Positions 35,925 to 45,454 of a DNA stretch of 64,000 bases are shown in pieces. The notes beneath the pieces were generated by a model that was given only the letters and a program-made list of their open reading frames with translations, ran no database searches and was not told the DNA's origin. The position numbers and the translations under genes are program-made. The DNA lies in assembly GCA_030683815.1 (NCBI GenBank), contig JAUXPJ010000010.1, forward strand, positions 55,241 through 119,240, in the 5' to 3' direction. Every line of letters starts with the position of its first letter. Positions within the stretch are counted from its first letter, which is position 1. Origin of the DNA: Flavobacteriaceae bacterium. Its GTDB lineage: Bacteria > Bacteroidota > Bacteroidia > Flavobacteriales > Flavobacteriaceae.

Positions 35925-37250
35925 ATGAGAAAAATTTTCATCATCATTTCAATCTTAAGTATCGTTAGTTGTTCCAGTTCTTTAGAAGTTCACAAGAAAC
36001 AAAATTCATTTCTAAAAAGTACTTATAAAAATGTTAAAATTTATGAATCAGAAGGTTTTGGTTTGGGACCGTGTGAGCCCAGTATTTTTATCAACCCAAC
36101 AAACAAAAATAATATGGTGGCCGGCTCGGTTTTAGATAATGTTCATTATTCGTTTGATAGTGGTTTAACTTGGGAAACTAAGAAATTAGTATCAGATTTA
36201 GGTGTTTTTGGAGATCCGTGTATTGTGGCTGATCATCAAGGAAATTTTTATTATTTACATCTTTCAGATCCTGATAAAATAGGGTGGAGGAGCCATAAAA
36301 TTTTAGATCAAATTGTGATACAGAAATCGGAAGATGGCGGAAAAAGTTGGTCTGGCGGAACCGGAATTGGCTACAATCGACCCAAACAACAAGATAAAGA
36401 ATGGGCAGTTGTAAATCCTTTAAACAATGAAATTTATGTTACTTGGACTGAATTTGATAAATATGGAAGTAAAAAACCGGAAGATAAAAGCCGGATTTTA
36501 TTTTCAAAATCAGTTGATGGAGGAAATTCATTTTCAACACCAATCAAATTAAGTCAGTTAGAAGGTAATTGTATGGACGATGATTTAACCACTGAAGGTG
36601 CCGTTCCAAGTGTTGGTGTCAACGGAGAAATTTATGTGGCCTGGAGTTTTAATCATAAAATATATTTTGATAAAAGTATTGATAATGGCCAAAATTGGTT
36701 AGCTGAAGATGTGATTATTACCTCGCAAAAAAGTGGCTGGTCTACAGAAATTCCAGGTATTGGCAGAAGCAACGGAATGCCGGTAACGGCTGTTGATCAT
36801 AGCAACAGTAAACATCGCGGAACTATTTATGTCAATTGGACCGATGATAGCAATGGAAAAAACAATACGGATGTTTTTATTTCGAAATCAAAAAATCAGG
36901 GAAAAACTTGGAGTAAGCCCCAAAAAGTAAACAATGACAAATCAAAAACACATCAATTTTTAACATGGATGAGCATTGATCCAACTACCGGTTATATTTA
37001 CATCGTTTATTACGATAGAAATCAATTAAAAAACAATCAAACGGATGTTACGCTGGCGGTTTCCTACAATGGCGGGAAAAAATTTGTGAGTAAAAAAATA
37101 TCAGAAAAGCCATTTTCAGCAGTTTCAAAAGATATATTTTTTGGTGATTATAACAATATAAATGCGCTTAATGGTGTAATTAGACCGATTTGGACACATT
37201 ATGAAAACGGAAAATTGAGTATATTTACTGCTATAATTAATGAAAATTAA
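35925..37250 (+). CDS. Sialidase-like BNR-repeat (beta-propeller) lipoprotein
   Basis: This 441-residue lipoprotein has the lipobox IVSCS and a six-bladed propeller. At least six Asp-box repeats are visible (SFDSGLTWE, SEDGGKSWSG, SVDGGNSFS, SIDNGQNWLA, SKNQGKTWSK, SYNGGKKFVS). The catalytic Arg triad and Asp/Tyr of true sialidases cannot be confirmed: there is no FRIP motif, and the N-terminal part instead reads CEPSIFINPTNKNNMVAGS. It may therefore be a binding or hydrolytic propeller of other specificity. pepE starts right at its 3' end. Confidence 0.8.
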   Translation: MRKIFIIISILSIVSCSSSLEVHKKQNSFLKSTYKNVKIYESEGFGLGPCEPSIFINPTNKNNMVAGSVLDNVHYSFDSGLTWETKKLVSDLGVFGDPCIVADHQGNFYYLHLSDPDKIGWRSHKILDQIVIQKSEDGGKSWSGGTGIGYNRPKQQDKEWAVVNPLNNEIYVTWTEFDKYGSKKPEDKSRILFSKSVDGGNSFSTPIKLSQLEGNCMDDDLTTEGAVPSVGVNGEIYVAWSFNHKIYFDKSIDNGQNWLAEDVIITSQKSGWSTEIPGIGRSNGMPVTAVDHSNSKHRGTIYVNWTDDSNGKNNTDVFISKSKNQGKTWSKPQKVNNDKSKTHQFLTWMSIDPTTGYIYIVYYDRNQLKNNQTDVTLAVSYNGGKKFVSKKISEKPFSAVSKDIFFGDYNNINALNGVIRPIWTHYENGKLSIFTAIINEN

Positions 37251-37254
37251 CCCG

Positions 37255-37962
37255 ATGAAAAAATTACTAATTGCCAGCACCTCAACCGTTCATGGAAAAG
37301 CTTATTTAGAATATCTTTTACCTGAATTAAAAATATTTTTTAAGGATGTTGAGACCATTTTGTTTATTCCGTTTGCGCGACCAAGTGGATTAACACACGA
37401 CGAGTACACTGAGAAAGTGAGATGTGTTTTTGAAAGCATCGACAAAAAAGTAGAGGGTTTACACACTTTTAATGACCCCAAAGGGGCCTTGAAAAATGCA
37501 AAAGGTATTTTCGTTGGAGGTGGAAACACTTTTGTGTTGCTTGCCGAATTGTATCGCAGAGATATTTTAGAAACTTTGTTTCAAGTGGTTGATAAAGGAA
37601 CTCCCTATTTTGGAACGAGTGCAGGAAGTAATATTGCCGGAGTTACCATGATGAATACCAATGATATGCCTATTATGTATCCGCCAAGTTTTGTGACTTT
37701 GGGATTGATTTGTTTTAATTTGAATCCACATTATTTAGATCCGGATCCAAATTCTACCCATATGGGTGAAACACGTGAAACCAGAATTAAAGAATTTCAT
37801 GCATTTAATCACACACCGGTTTTAGGATTAAGAGAAGGAAGTTGGTTAGCTGTTGAAGGTGAAAAAGTAACTTTAAAGGGACCTTTAACTGCGCGATTGT
37901 TTAGAGAAAATCAAGGACCAATCGAGTTAGAATCGGGTACTGATCTAAGTGATTTGAAATAG
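37255..37962 (+). CDS. pepE: Dipeptidase E (peptidase S51)
   Basis: This is a cytoplasmic serine peptidase with a class-I glutamine-amidotransferase-like fold that cleaves Asp-X dipeptides. The nucleophile elbow is YFGTSAGSNIAG (Ser), with GGGNTFVLL upstream, LNPHYLDPDPN, and HTPVLGLREGSWL containing the downstream conserved region. ATG at 37255 (MKKLLIASTST) fits the family start; ATG at 37240 would overlap the sialidase gene by 11 bp. Length about 235. A hairpin terminator follows. Confidence 0.92.
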   Translation: MKKLLIASTSTVHGKAYLEYLLPELKIFFKDVETILFIPFARPSGLTHDEYTEKVRCVFESIDKKVEGLHTFNDPKGALKNAKGIFVGGGNTFVLLAELYRRDILETLFQVVDKGTPYFGTSAGSNIAGVTMMNTNDMPIMYPPSFVTLGLICFNLNPHYLDPDPNSTHMGETRETRIKEFHAFNHTPVLGLREGSWLAVEGEKVTLKGPLTARLFRENQGPIELESGTDLSDLK

Positions 37963-37990
37963 AATTTGCTCTTTAAAACGAATAGAAATA

Positions 37991-38020
37991 AAAAAGGTAG
38001 TCAATTTTGATTACTTTTTT
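37991..38020. terminator. Intrinsic terminator, bidirectional
   Basis: AAAAAGGTAGTCAA pairs with TTGATTACTTTTT (one G-T pair), flanked by A and T runs. It separates pepE from the convergent ribB gene. Confidence 0.75.
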
Positions 38021-38048
38021 TTATGGTTGATTTTGAAAATATGTTGAA

Positions 38049-39191
38049 TTAATAATGAACATATTCTACAATTTCTAAATTATAACCTGTCATTCCCACC
38101 CGCTTTCTATTATGAGTTGAATTAGATAAAACTCTTAATTTTTCAATGGCTAAATCGTGGAGAATTTGCGCGCCAATACCATAATCTCTTTCATCCATAC
38201 GTAGCGTAATTGATGATTGCTCTTCTATACTTTGTTGTTCTCGTAAAGTTGCTAAGCGTTCTTCAAGATTTAAAGAGTTATTTTCTTGATTGATAAAAAC
38301 CACCACTCCTTTTCCTTCTCGATTTATTTTTTCAAAAACATTTTTTAGTTTCTTATCAGGATTAGTAGTCAGAGTACCAATGATATCATTGTTAATTAAA
38401 GTTGAATTTACCCGTACTAAAATTGGCTCGCCCTGTTCCCAATTTCCTTTTTTTAATGCGATGTGAACCAGTTTGTTAGTAGTTTGTTTGTAGGCAATTA
38501 ATTGAAATTTTCCAAAACGGGTTTCGACTTCAAAATCTTCAATTTTTTTAATGAGTGAATCGTGTTGCATTCTATAAGCCACCAAATCTTCAATAGAAAT
38601 TACTTTTAAATCAAATGTCTTGGCAATTTCAAATAATTGCGGAAGCCTTGCCATAGTTCCATCTTCATTCATGATTTCAACAATAACCCCGGCAGGTTCT
38701 AATCCGGCTAAACGTGCCAAATCAATAGCAGCTTCTGTGTGGCCGGTTCTTCTTAACACACCACCTAATTTAGCTTTTAAAGGAAAAATATGACCTGGTC
38801 TTCTTAGGTCATGTGGTTTTAAAGTTTTATCAGTAAGTGCTTTTATGGTGATGGCTCTGTCTTTTGCTGAAATTCCGGTTGTTACCCCATTGCCGTTTAA
38901 ATCAACAGAAACGGTAAAAGCCGTTTCCATTGGATCTGTGTTATGACCAACCATTAAGTCGAGTTTTAATTCATCACAACGTTTTTCTGTCAATGGAGTG
39001 CAAATTAATCCACGGCCATGTTTGGCCATAAAATTAATCATCTCTGGAGTTGCTTTTTCGGCTGCGGCTACAAAATCACCTTCATTTTCGCGATCTTCAT
39101 CATCAACAACTATAACAACTTTTCCGTTTTTGATATCTTCAATTGCTTCTTTAATTGAATTGAGTTGAAAAGTTTTATCTGTAGTATTCAT
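38049..39191 (-). CDS. ribB: 3,4-dihydroxy-2-butanone 4-phosphate synthase with degenerate GTP cyclohydrolase II domain
   Basis: This has a RibBA layout. Residues 1-~205 are the DHBP synthase domain, with [31 protein letters not shown], and [12 protein letters not shown] ... [17 protein letters not shown]. The C-terminal ~170 residues align with GTP cyclohydrolase II but have lost its zinc site: where E. coli RibA has SECLTG...RCDC this protein has [15 protein letters not shown], with no Cys at all, and QEGRNIGL is [20 protein letters not shown] is kept. It probably makes only the butanone phosphate, and a separate RibA should exist elsewhere. The start codon overlaps the permease stop by one base. 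Confidence 0.9.
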   Translation of the reverse strand: MNTTDKTFQLNSIKEAIEDIKNGKVVIVVDDEDRENEGDFVAAAEKATPEMINFMAKHGRGLICTPLTEKRCDELKLDLMVGHNTDPMETAFTVSVDLNGNGVTTGISAKDRAITIKALTDKTLKPHDLRRPGHIFPLKAKLGGVLRRTGHTEAAIDLARLAGLEPAGVIVEIMNEDGTMARLPQLFEIAKTFDLKVISIEDLVAYRMQHDSLIKKIEDFEVETRFGKFQLIAYKQTTNKLVHIALKKGNWEQGEPILVRVNSTLINNDIIGTLTTNPDKKLKNVFEKINREGKGVVVFINQENNSLNLEERLATLREQQSIEEQSSITLRMDERDYGIGAQILHDLAIEKLRVLSNSTHNRKRVGMTGYNLEIVEYVHY

Positions 39192-40639
39192 TATGTTTTG
39201 AGTGAATTTTTATTTTTTGCAAATTTATGAAAGTATTTCACAAGCTTGTCTATAATTAAGTCAATATCTATTCTTCCTTTGTCTTTGGTTGCTCTAATGG
39301 TTAAAAATATACCGACAGGAAGTAATATAAATGTCGACAGCCAACTACCCCAAAATGCCGGAATAGAGCTTTCTTCTGCCATATTTTTACCAAAAGTGGA
39401 GATGAAAAAATACACTACGAAAATAAAAATTCCTAAAACCATCGGAACTCCAAATCCGCCTTTGCGAATGATAGACCCTAATGGCGCTCCGATAAAAAAT
39501 AGTACCAAACAAGCAAAAGAGAATGAAATTCGATTAAAAAATTCAATATCAAACATATTCAATGCTTTGCGATTATTTTTAAAAGTTTCTCTAACATTGA
39601 TGAGGTTTTCTAATGATCTTGATGAACTTTGAACTGCATTTTCAATCACAGTTAATTTTTCATGTGATTTAAAGTTTTTAAGAATATCCGGATTCAGTTT
39701 TGAGAAAGAGGTAGAATCTCGTTTGTACAATTTATTGGCTCCAATACGTTGATAAAAATTATCTGCTCTTGATAAAACATAGTCATCATATTTTATTTTA
39801 AGTGAATCTGCTTTTACTAAAAGTTGTGCTGCACTGTACATTTCATGCGCTTCTTTTAAGCTTTCTGAATCAAAATCGACATTATTAAATGATGAAATAT
39901 CGATATTAACAGTGTAAGTATCAAAATGAGCTTTTGAAAAAGGTAAATTTTTTCGATCATTATAAGGGTTTTTATAATCTACATGATCTTCATAATAATA
40001 ACCATCTGTTAAAATTAATGTCATGTATTTACTGCCTTCTTCAGTTGTAATTAATCCTTCTTTTGCTGTAATATCTTTAATATTTCCTCTACCTGCAGAT
40101 AAATCTCTGATGAGTACATTTCTAAGGCGATTATCATTTTCGCCAAATTTTTCATCAAATTTGATGCTATAACCCGGAATTTCATCATTAAATGTTCCAG
40201 AAACCAAAGCTAATGCCGGTTTTGTTTTTTTGAAATTAAGAATTAAGTTTTTTGTTTTAAACATGGCATTTGGAAACACATAATTTAAGAACAGAAAATT
40301 AAATGATCCAATGAAGAAAACTGAGATTACTAAAGGTTTTATAAGTCGTTGAAGAGAAATACCGGCAGATTTGGCAGCTGCAAATTCATAATTTTCGCCT
40401 AAATCTCCAATAGCCATAATTGATGAAAGTAAAATACCAATTGGAATAGCTGTAGGAACAGAAATTAAAGTGATATACCAGAGAAATTTCATCAACACAA
40501 CAAAGTTCAGCCCTTTGCCTGCCAGATCGTCAAAACGAAGCCACAGAGCCTGCATCACCAAAACAAATAAAACCACAAAAAATGTGGCTATAAATGGTGT
40601 GAAAAAACTTTTTAGAATGTATTTATCAAGTATTTTCAA
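39191..40639 (-). CDS. LptF/LptG family permease
   Basis: This is an integral membrane component of the lipopolysaccharide export ABC transporter. Three N-terminal helices begin ILDKYILKSFFTPFIATFF, the typical LptF/G start. A periplasmic beta-jellyroll of about 270 residues follows, then three C-terminal helices (FACLVLFFIGAPLGSIIRKGGFGVPMV region). Only one such gene lies here; Bacteroidota often have the LptF/G pair at separate loci. It follows lolA by 3 bp, forming an envelope-export operon with ftsK upstream. Confidence 0.9.
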   Translation of the reverse strand: MKILDKYILKSFFTPFIATFFVVLFVLVMQALWLRFDDLAGKGLNFVVLMKFLWYITLISVPTAIPIGILLSSIMAIGDLGENYEFAAAKSAGISLQRLIKPLVISVFFIGSFNFLFLNYVFPNAMFKTKNLILNFKKTKPALALVSGTFNDEIPGYSIKFDEKFGENDNRLRNVLIRDLSAGRGNIKDITAKEGLITTEEGSKYMTLILTDGYYYEDHVDYKNPYNDRKNLPFSKAHFDTYTVNIDISSFNNVDFDSESLKEAHEMYSAAQLLVKADSLKIKYDDYVLSRADNFYQRIGANKLYKRDSTSFSKLNPDILKNFKSHEKLTVIENAVQSSSRSLENLINVRETFKNNRKALNMFDIEFFNRISFSFACLVLFFIGAPLGSIIRKGGFGVPMVLGIFIFVVYFFISTFGKNMAEESSIPAFWGSWLSTFILLPVGIFLTIRATKDKGRIDIDLIIDKLVKYFHKFAKNKNSLKT

Positions 40640-40642
40640 AAC

Positions 40643-41293
40643 TTATTTGATCTCTGAAATTAAATATTTTTTTTCGTTCTTATATTTAGCCAGATCAAAA
40701 GTAAATAATTTATTAGAGATTTGTTGGTTGGTTTTGAAATTAGTGACAAGAAGAGTTGTTTGCGTTCCGTTATTTCCCACTTCAATGAGCTTAGAAATAT
40801 GTTTAGTTTGGGTATCAACTCCAACTAAAATATAGCGTGTTTCTGAGTTGCTGTCCATCGGAGTTAATTTTACAAATTGAATTTCCCTTCCTCCATTTTT
40901 TTGAACAATATCCATTTTTAGGGTATATCCATTTTTGTAAAAATTAAACATTTTAGAAGGAGTTATAGAGCCTTCATCTTTTTTATCATTTTTACTGATT
41001 ACAACTTCTTCATCTTCATGAACAATGGTGTAAACTTTTTTTCCATCAAAAATACGCTCAACACCCAAATATTTTAAGTTATACAGATTTTTTTGAATTG
41101 TTAAATTTCCTCGTGTTTCTTGATTTACTTTTTCTGCTTTGTTTTCTAAGTTGTAATTAAATTCTAAAAAAACATTATTATAGGATTCTATTTTTGAAGA
41201 AACTTCATCTAATAAAGCTCTAGCTGAATTTCCTTGAGCATTTGAAATAAAAGGGAAAGTAATAAAGGTTAAAAAAATAAAAGCAATTCTCAT
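40643..41293 (-). CDS. lolA: Outer-membrane lipoprotein carrier protein LolA family
   Basis: This 216-residue periplasmic protein has a signal peptide ending ...FPFISNAQG and a LolA/LolB-type half-barrel: ALLDEVSSKIESYNNVFLEFNY, RGNLTIQKNLYNLKYLG and IFDGKKVYTIVHEDEEVVI. It should shuttle lipoproteins across the periplasm, although no LolB is generally found in Bacteroidota. The link to ftsK (1-bp gap) and LptF/G is conserved in flavobacteria. Confidence 0.87.
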   Translation of the reverse strand: MRIAFIFLTFITFPFISNAQGNSARALLDEVSSKIESYNNVFLEFNYNLENKAEKVNQETRGNLTIQKNLYNLKYLGVERIFDGKKVYTIVHEDEEVVISKNDKKDEGSITPSKMFNFYKNGYTLKMDIVQKNGGREIQFVKLTPMDSNSETRYILVGVDTQTKHISKLIEVGNNGTQTTLLVTNFKTNQQISNKLFTFDLAKYKNEKKYLISEIK

Positions 41294-41294
41294 T

Positions 41295-43628
41295 TTATGG
41301 GTTGTTTTTTTGATTGTCTAATAACTGATTGAGTGCGATTTCATTATGAACTAAAACCTGACGAGCTTTACTGCCTTCAAAAGGACCTACAATTCCGGCT
41401 AATTCAAGTTGATCTATTAATCTACCGGCTCTATTATACCCCAATTTTAACTTTCTTTGAAGCAATGATGCGGAGCCTTGTTGAGCAATTACAATAATTC
41501 TTGCGGCTTCATCAAATAATTCATCTCTATCTCCCAAATCTATATCAATATTGGTGCCACTATCCTCCCTTGAATATTCAGGTAATAAATAGGCATGAGC
41601 AAAAGCCCTTTGAGAGCCGATATATTCTGTAATTTTTTCAACTTCCGGCGCATCAATAAACGCACATTGAATACGAATTAAATCACTTCCGCCAGAATAT
41701 AACATATCTCCTTTACCCACCAATTGATCTGCTCCGGAGCCGTCTAAAATTGTTCTTGAATCAATTTTTGAAGTTACTCTAAACGCTATTCTAGATGGAA
41801 AATTTGCTTTTATAATTCCTGTAATAACATTGACAGATGGGCGTTGGGTGGCAACAATTAAATGAATTCCGATGGCACGGGCAAGCTGAGCTAAACGCGA
41901 AATAGGCATTTCAATTTCTTTACCGGCGGTCATAATTAAATCTGCAAATTCATCGATAACCAGAATAATATAAGGTAAAAATCGATGTCCATGTTCCGGA
42001 TTTAACTTGCGTTGGATAAATTTTGTATTGTATTCTTTGATATTTCTAACCATTCCGAGTTTAAGTAAATTGTAACGGTTATCCATTTCAATACAAAGAG
42101 AATTCAACGTATTAATCACTTTAGAGGTGTCATTGATAATGGCATCTTCAGAATCAGGAAGTTTGGCTAAATAATGACGCTCAATTTTATTAAATAAAGT
42201 GAGTTCTACTTTTTTAGGATCAACCAAAATAAATTTAACTTCTGACGGATGTTTTTTGTATAAAAGTGATGTAAGTACGGCATTTATACCCACAGATTTT
42301 CCTTGTCCGGTTGCTCCTGCCATCAATAAATGCGGCATTTTAGTTAAATCAACAACAAAAGTTTCATTAGAAATTGTTTTACCTAAGGCAATTGGCAATT
42401 CCATGTGAGCATTCTGAAATCTCAAAGATGAAATTACCGATTTCATGGAAACAATTGTAGGATTTTTATTAGGAACTTCAATACCGATGGTTCCTTTCCC
42501 TGGCATCGGTGCAATAATACGAATTCCTAAAGCAGCTAATGATAAGGCAATATCATCTTCTAAATTCTTGATTTTGGCAATTCTGATTCCATCATCAGGT
42601 ACAATTTCATAAAGTGTAACTGTTGGTCCAACAGTAGCTTTTATATGTTTGATACCAATTTTATAGTTGTTGAGTGTATCAACAATTCTATTTTTATTGG
42701 ATTCTAATTCTTCCTGATCTACTGCAATGCTATCATCGTAATCTTTAAGCAAATTGAGCGTTGGAAATTTATAATTACTCAATTCAAGTCGCGGGTCAAA
42801 TTCACCGTATTTTTGAACTAAAGTTGCCGCTAAGTTTTCTTCTGCTTGGATTTCTTTTTCAACTGGTGCAATATCAATAGATAAATCATCCGAAGCATAA
42901 TTATCGAATTCATCTTCAATTGCTTCATTTTGATTTGTTAAACTAAAATCTTTAATAATCGGATTTTCAACAATAGGTATGATTTTTTCGGGTTCTCCAT
43001 CAATTTTATCTAAAGAATCATCAGTATTAGTTCTTTTAAAAAGTGCTATCAATTTTTCTGGAAGGAAATTAAATCGAATAGTTATGTATAATAGGAAACC
43101 AAATATCAGCGATAAAATTAAGCCCAATTTACCTAAATAATCTTGTAAATATGACTGTAATTCATAGCCAATTTTACCGCTTACCGTAGTGTGAAACACA
43201 TCGAGCGTAGCTAAAGTTAATGATATCCAAATCATTCCTAAAATTGCCCAAGACCATGACCAAAATCGCTTTTTTAAAGTAACTCCTACAGTTAAATAGA
43301 GTCCGGTAAAAAATAATAAAACCGGAATCAAGAAAGCGGCAATCCCAAAACCGTCATAAATAAAAAATTGACTTACAGTTGAACCGATTTTTCCAAGATA
43401 ATTATTTACTTCTACACTTCTATCGGCAATATAAGTTAATTGACTTTGATCTTTTTCCCAGTTGTGATCACTAAAAAAAGAAATAAAGGAAGCAATGAGA
43501 AAAATTGCAATTAAAAAGAAAAATAATCCAATAATTGATTGTGTCTTACGACTCTCAAAAAACACATTGGTTTTGTTGAAAAAGGATGGATTATTTCGAT
43601 TTGCAGATGATTTATTAGACTTAGCCAT
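41295..43628 (-). CDS. ftsK: DNA translocase FtsK/SpoIIIE
   Basis: This hexameric motor clears chromosome DNA from the division septum. The N-terminal ~190 residues hold four membrane helices, then a short acidic linker (about 110 residues, much shorter than E. coli), the alpha domain, the RecA-like motor with Walker A AGATGQGKSVGIN and Walker B ILVIDEFADLIM, and RPSVNVITGIIKANFPSRIAF. A C-terminal gamma winged-helix follows (LLQRKLKLGYNRAGRLIDQLE). Length 777 is usual for the phylum. A TATTTTTG box at 43653-43646 on its strand may be the promoter. Confidence 0.95.
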   Translation of the reverse strand: MAKSNKSSANRNNPSFFNKTNVFFESRKTQSIIGLFFFLIAIFLIASFISFFSDHNWEKDQSQLTYIADRSVEVNNYLGKIGSTVSQFFIYDGFGIAAFLIPVLLFFTGLYLTVGVTLKKRFWSWSWAILGMIWISLTLATLDVFHTTVSGKIGYELQSYLQDYLGKLGLILSLIFGFLLYITIRFNFLPEKLIALFKRTNTDDSLDKIDGEPEKIIPIVENPIIKDFSLTNQNEAIEDEFDNYASDDLSIDIAPVEKEIQAEENLAATLVQKYGEFDPRLELSNYKFPTLNLLKDYDDSIAVDQEELESNKNRIVDTLNNYKIGIKHIKATVGPTVTLYEIVPDDGIRIAKIKNLEDDIALSLAALGIRIIAPMPGKGTIGIEVPNKNPTIVSMKSVISSLRFQNAHMELPIALGKTISNETFVVDLTKMPHLLMAGATGQGKSVGINAVLTSLLYKKHPSEVKFILVDPKKVELTLFNKIERHYLAKLPDSEDAIINDTSKVINTLNSLCIEMDNRYNLLKLGMVRNIKEYNTKFIQRKLNPEHGHRFLPYIILVIDEFADLIMTAGKEIEMPISRLAQLARAIGIHLIVATQRPSVNVITGIIKANFPSRIAFRVTSKIDSRTILDGSGADQLVGKGDMLYSGGSDLIRIQCAFIDAPEVEKITEYIGSQRAFAHAYLLPEYSREDSGTNIDIDLGDRDELFDEAARIIVIAQQGSASLLQRKLKLGYNRAGRLIDQLELAGIVGPFEGSKARQVLVHNEIALNQLLDNQKNNP

Positions 43629-43670
43629 TCAACAATTATTAGCAGCAAAAATACAGAATTAGACCTTTAA

Positions 43671-44054
43671 TTAAAGGTATAAAGATATAAATTTTGGCAA
43701 ATAAATGACTAAAAGAATGATAAAGGAAATTAGCGTAGCGAAAAAAACGGCTCCAGCGCTTAAGTCTTTTATGATACCGATTTTCTGATGATAAGAAGGA
43801 TGTATAAAATCGGCTATTTTTTCAAGAACTGTATTCAATGCTTCAGCTACCAAAACTAAACCGATGGCTAAAATTTGAAATAGCCATTCTTGAATTGTTA
43901 AGTTCATAAAGAATCCTAAAAAAATCAAGAAAAGAGAAAAAAGGGAGTGAACTATAAATGCGTGTTCGGTAGTGATTAAATACCAAGCTCCTAACAAAGC
44001 AAAACGAATGCTTCTGATTCTGCCAATTATAAATTCACGCCCTTTTTGTATCAT
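43671..44054 (-). CDS. Diacylglycerol kinase family protein (DagK/undecaprenol kinase type)
   Basis: This 127-residue trimeric-type membrane kinase has three helices. The signature VAEALNTVLEKIADFIHP ... IGIIKDLSAGAVFFA contains the catalytic Glu and the Asp-x-x-Ala-Gly-A motif of the DagK/UdpK family. The N-terminus has the amphipathic IRSIRFALLGAWYL helix. It phosphorylates diacylglycerol or undecaprenol. It follows tpx by 4 bp and ends 42 bp upstream of the ftsK start. Confidence 0.9.
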   Translation of the reverse strand: MIQKGREFIIGRIRSIRFALLGAWYLITTEHAFIVHSLFSLFLIFLGFFMNLTIQEWLFQILAIGLVLVAEALNTVLEKIADFIHPSYHQKIGIIKDLSAGAVFFATLISFIILLVIYLPKFISLYL

Positions 44055-44058
44055 TTAA

Positions 44059-44556
44059 TTATAAAGCTGCTAAAACAGTTTCGTAATTGGGTTCGTCAAC
44101 AATTTCAGGAACTTGTTGAGTATAAGTTACCACACCATTTTCATCTAAAACAACAATCGCTCTTGAATGAAGATGAGCCAAAGGACCATCAACAATTTCT
44201 AAACCATAGTTTTTTCCGAAAGAACCATTGGCGAAATCTGACAAAGTAATGACGTTATTTAAACCTTCAGCACCGCAAAAACGAGCTTGAGCAAAAGGTA
44301 AATCGCGTGAAATACATAAAACTTTGGTGTTTTCTAATTCACTTGCTTCTTTGTTAAATCGTCTGACAGATGCAGCGCAAGTGCCTGTATCTAAGCTTGG
44401 AAAGATATTTAAAATAACATTAAAACCCTTAAAATCAGCTAAAGTTGCTGTTGATAAATCTGATTTTACCAATGAAAAATCAGTTGCTTTTTCTCCAACT
44501 TTAGGTAAAGTACCGGAAGTGTTGAATGGATTTCCTTTTAATGTGATTGATGCCAT
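44059..44556 (-). CDS. tpx: Thiol peroxidase (Tpx)
   Basis: This is an atypical 2-Cys peroxiredoxin that reduces lipid and hydrogen peroxides. It begins MASITLKGNPFNTSGTLP, with the peroxidatic Cys in SLDTGTCAASVRRFN and the resolving Cys in AQARFCGAEGL, the usual Tpx spacing. ATG at 44556 is preferred, because the alternative at 44571 would start inside a TATATTTG promoter box at 44576-44569. It lies 42 bp downstream of a typical 2-Cys peroxiredoxin gene, giving a small peroxide-defence cluster. Confidence 0.94.
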   Translation of the reverse strand: MASITLKGNPFNTSGTLPKVGEKATDFSLVKSDLSTATLADFKGFNVILNIFPSLDTGTCAASVRRFNKEASELENTKVLCISRDLPFAQARFCGAEGLNNVITLSDFANGSFGKNYGLEIVDGPLAHLHSRAIVVLDENGVVTYTQQVPEIVDEPNYETVLAAL

Positions 44557-44568
44557 AATATTTTTTTT

Positions 44569-44576
44569 CAAATATA
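44569..44576 (-). promoter_or_regulatory. Candidate -7 box for tpx
   Basis: TATATTTG on the minus strand matches TAnnTTTG exactly and sits 13 bases before the ATG at 44556. No correctly spaced TTG was seen. Confidence 0.35.
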
Positions 44577-44598
44577 GTTAATATTGTGTTTATACAGA

Positions 44599-45237
44599 TT
44601 AGTTTTTGTGATTGGATAAATAATCTGCAACTCCTTCGTGGGTAGCTTTTAGTCCCTCTTTTTGAGAGTTCCAATCAGCAGGACAAGCTTCGCCGTGTTC
44701 TTCTGTAAATTGAAGTGCATCAACCATTCTCAATGCTTCATCAACATTTCTTCCCAATGGTAAATCATTCACTAATTGATGGCGAACAATTCCTTGTTTA
44801 TCAATTAAAAACAAACCTCTGTAAGCAATTAATTCACCTTCGGCTTGTAACATTCCATCTTCATCATAATAAAAATCTCCTGCTAAAACATCATAGTTTT
44901 TAGAGATAGTTTTATTGGTATCTGCAACAATTGGATAAGTAACCCCTTGGATTCCACCATGAGATTTACTCATTTGCAACCATCCCCAATGAGATTGTTC
45001 GGTATCTGTTGATGCTGCTACAACAGCAACATTGCGCTTCTCAAATTCTGACAATTTGCTTTGAAATGCGTGAAGTTCTGTTGGACAAACAAAAGTAAAA
45101 TCTTTAGGATAGAAAAATAATAGAACATATTTCTTGTCAAGATATTGACTTAAAGTAAATTTTTCTACAATTTCATTTCCGTTAATTACCGCTTGTGCAG
45201 TAAACTCAGGTGCTTTTTTTCCTACTAGTACAGCCAT
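44599..45237 (-). CDS. Peroxiredoxin, typical 2-Cys (AhpC/Prx1 type)
   Basis: This 212-residue thiol peroxidase has the peroxidatic Cys in FYPKDFTFVCPTELHAF and the resolving Cys in HGEACPADW near the C-terminus. GLFLIDKQGIVRHQLVNDLPLGRN lies between. No AhpF flavoprotein gene is adjacent, so the reductant is likely thioredoxin. A TAATTTTG box at 45279-45272 on its strand, 35 bases before the ATG, is a likely promoter. Confidence 0.94.
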   Translation of the reverse strand: MAVLVGKKAPEFTAQAVINGNEIVEKFTLSQYLDKKYVLLFFYPKDFTFVCPTELHAFQSKLSEFEKRNVAVVAASTDTEQSHWGWLQMSKSHGGIQGVTYPIVADTNKTISKNYDVLAGDFYYDEDGMLQAEGELIAYRGLFLIDKQGIVRHQLVNDLPLGRNVDEALRMVDALQFTEEHGEACPADWNSQKEGLKATHEGVADYLSNHKN

Positions 45238-45271
45238 TTATATTTATAATTTTGATTAATAATTCTGTTTG

Positions 45272-45279
45272 CAAAATTA
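45272..45279 (-). promoter_or_regulatory. Candidate -7 box for the peroxiredoxin gene
   Basis: TAATTTTG on the minus strand matches TAnnTTTG, 35 bases upstream of the ATG at 45237. The -33 region reads ATG rather than TTG at the matching distance. Confidence 0.4.
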
Positions 45280-45422
45280 AAATTAAGATAGCGAGTCTCA
45301 TAATAAGTGTATTTTAAAATTTTATAATTATATAATTAAATTTTATGACAGATGTAATGTGTAATTGAGTTTTACTGCCAAAATTGAAAATAACTGAAGC
45401 ATTTCCCATTAATTAAAAGATG

Positions 45423-45430
45423 TATATTTG
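45423..45430 (+). promoter_or_regulatory. Candidate -7 box for the MATE gene
   Basis: TATATTTG matches TAnnTTTG exactly. It overlaps the most upstream in-frame TTG of the MATE reading frame (45428), so translation must start further downstream. Confidence 0.4.
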
Positions 45431-45454
45431 TGGCGAAAATTTGACAATTTGTTG

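Noticed and set aside
39246..39632. 128-codon open frame on the plus strand
   Set aside because: It is antisense to the LptF/LptG permease, whose helices and start are clear.
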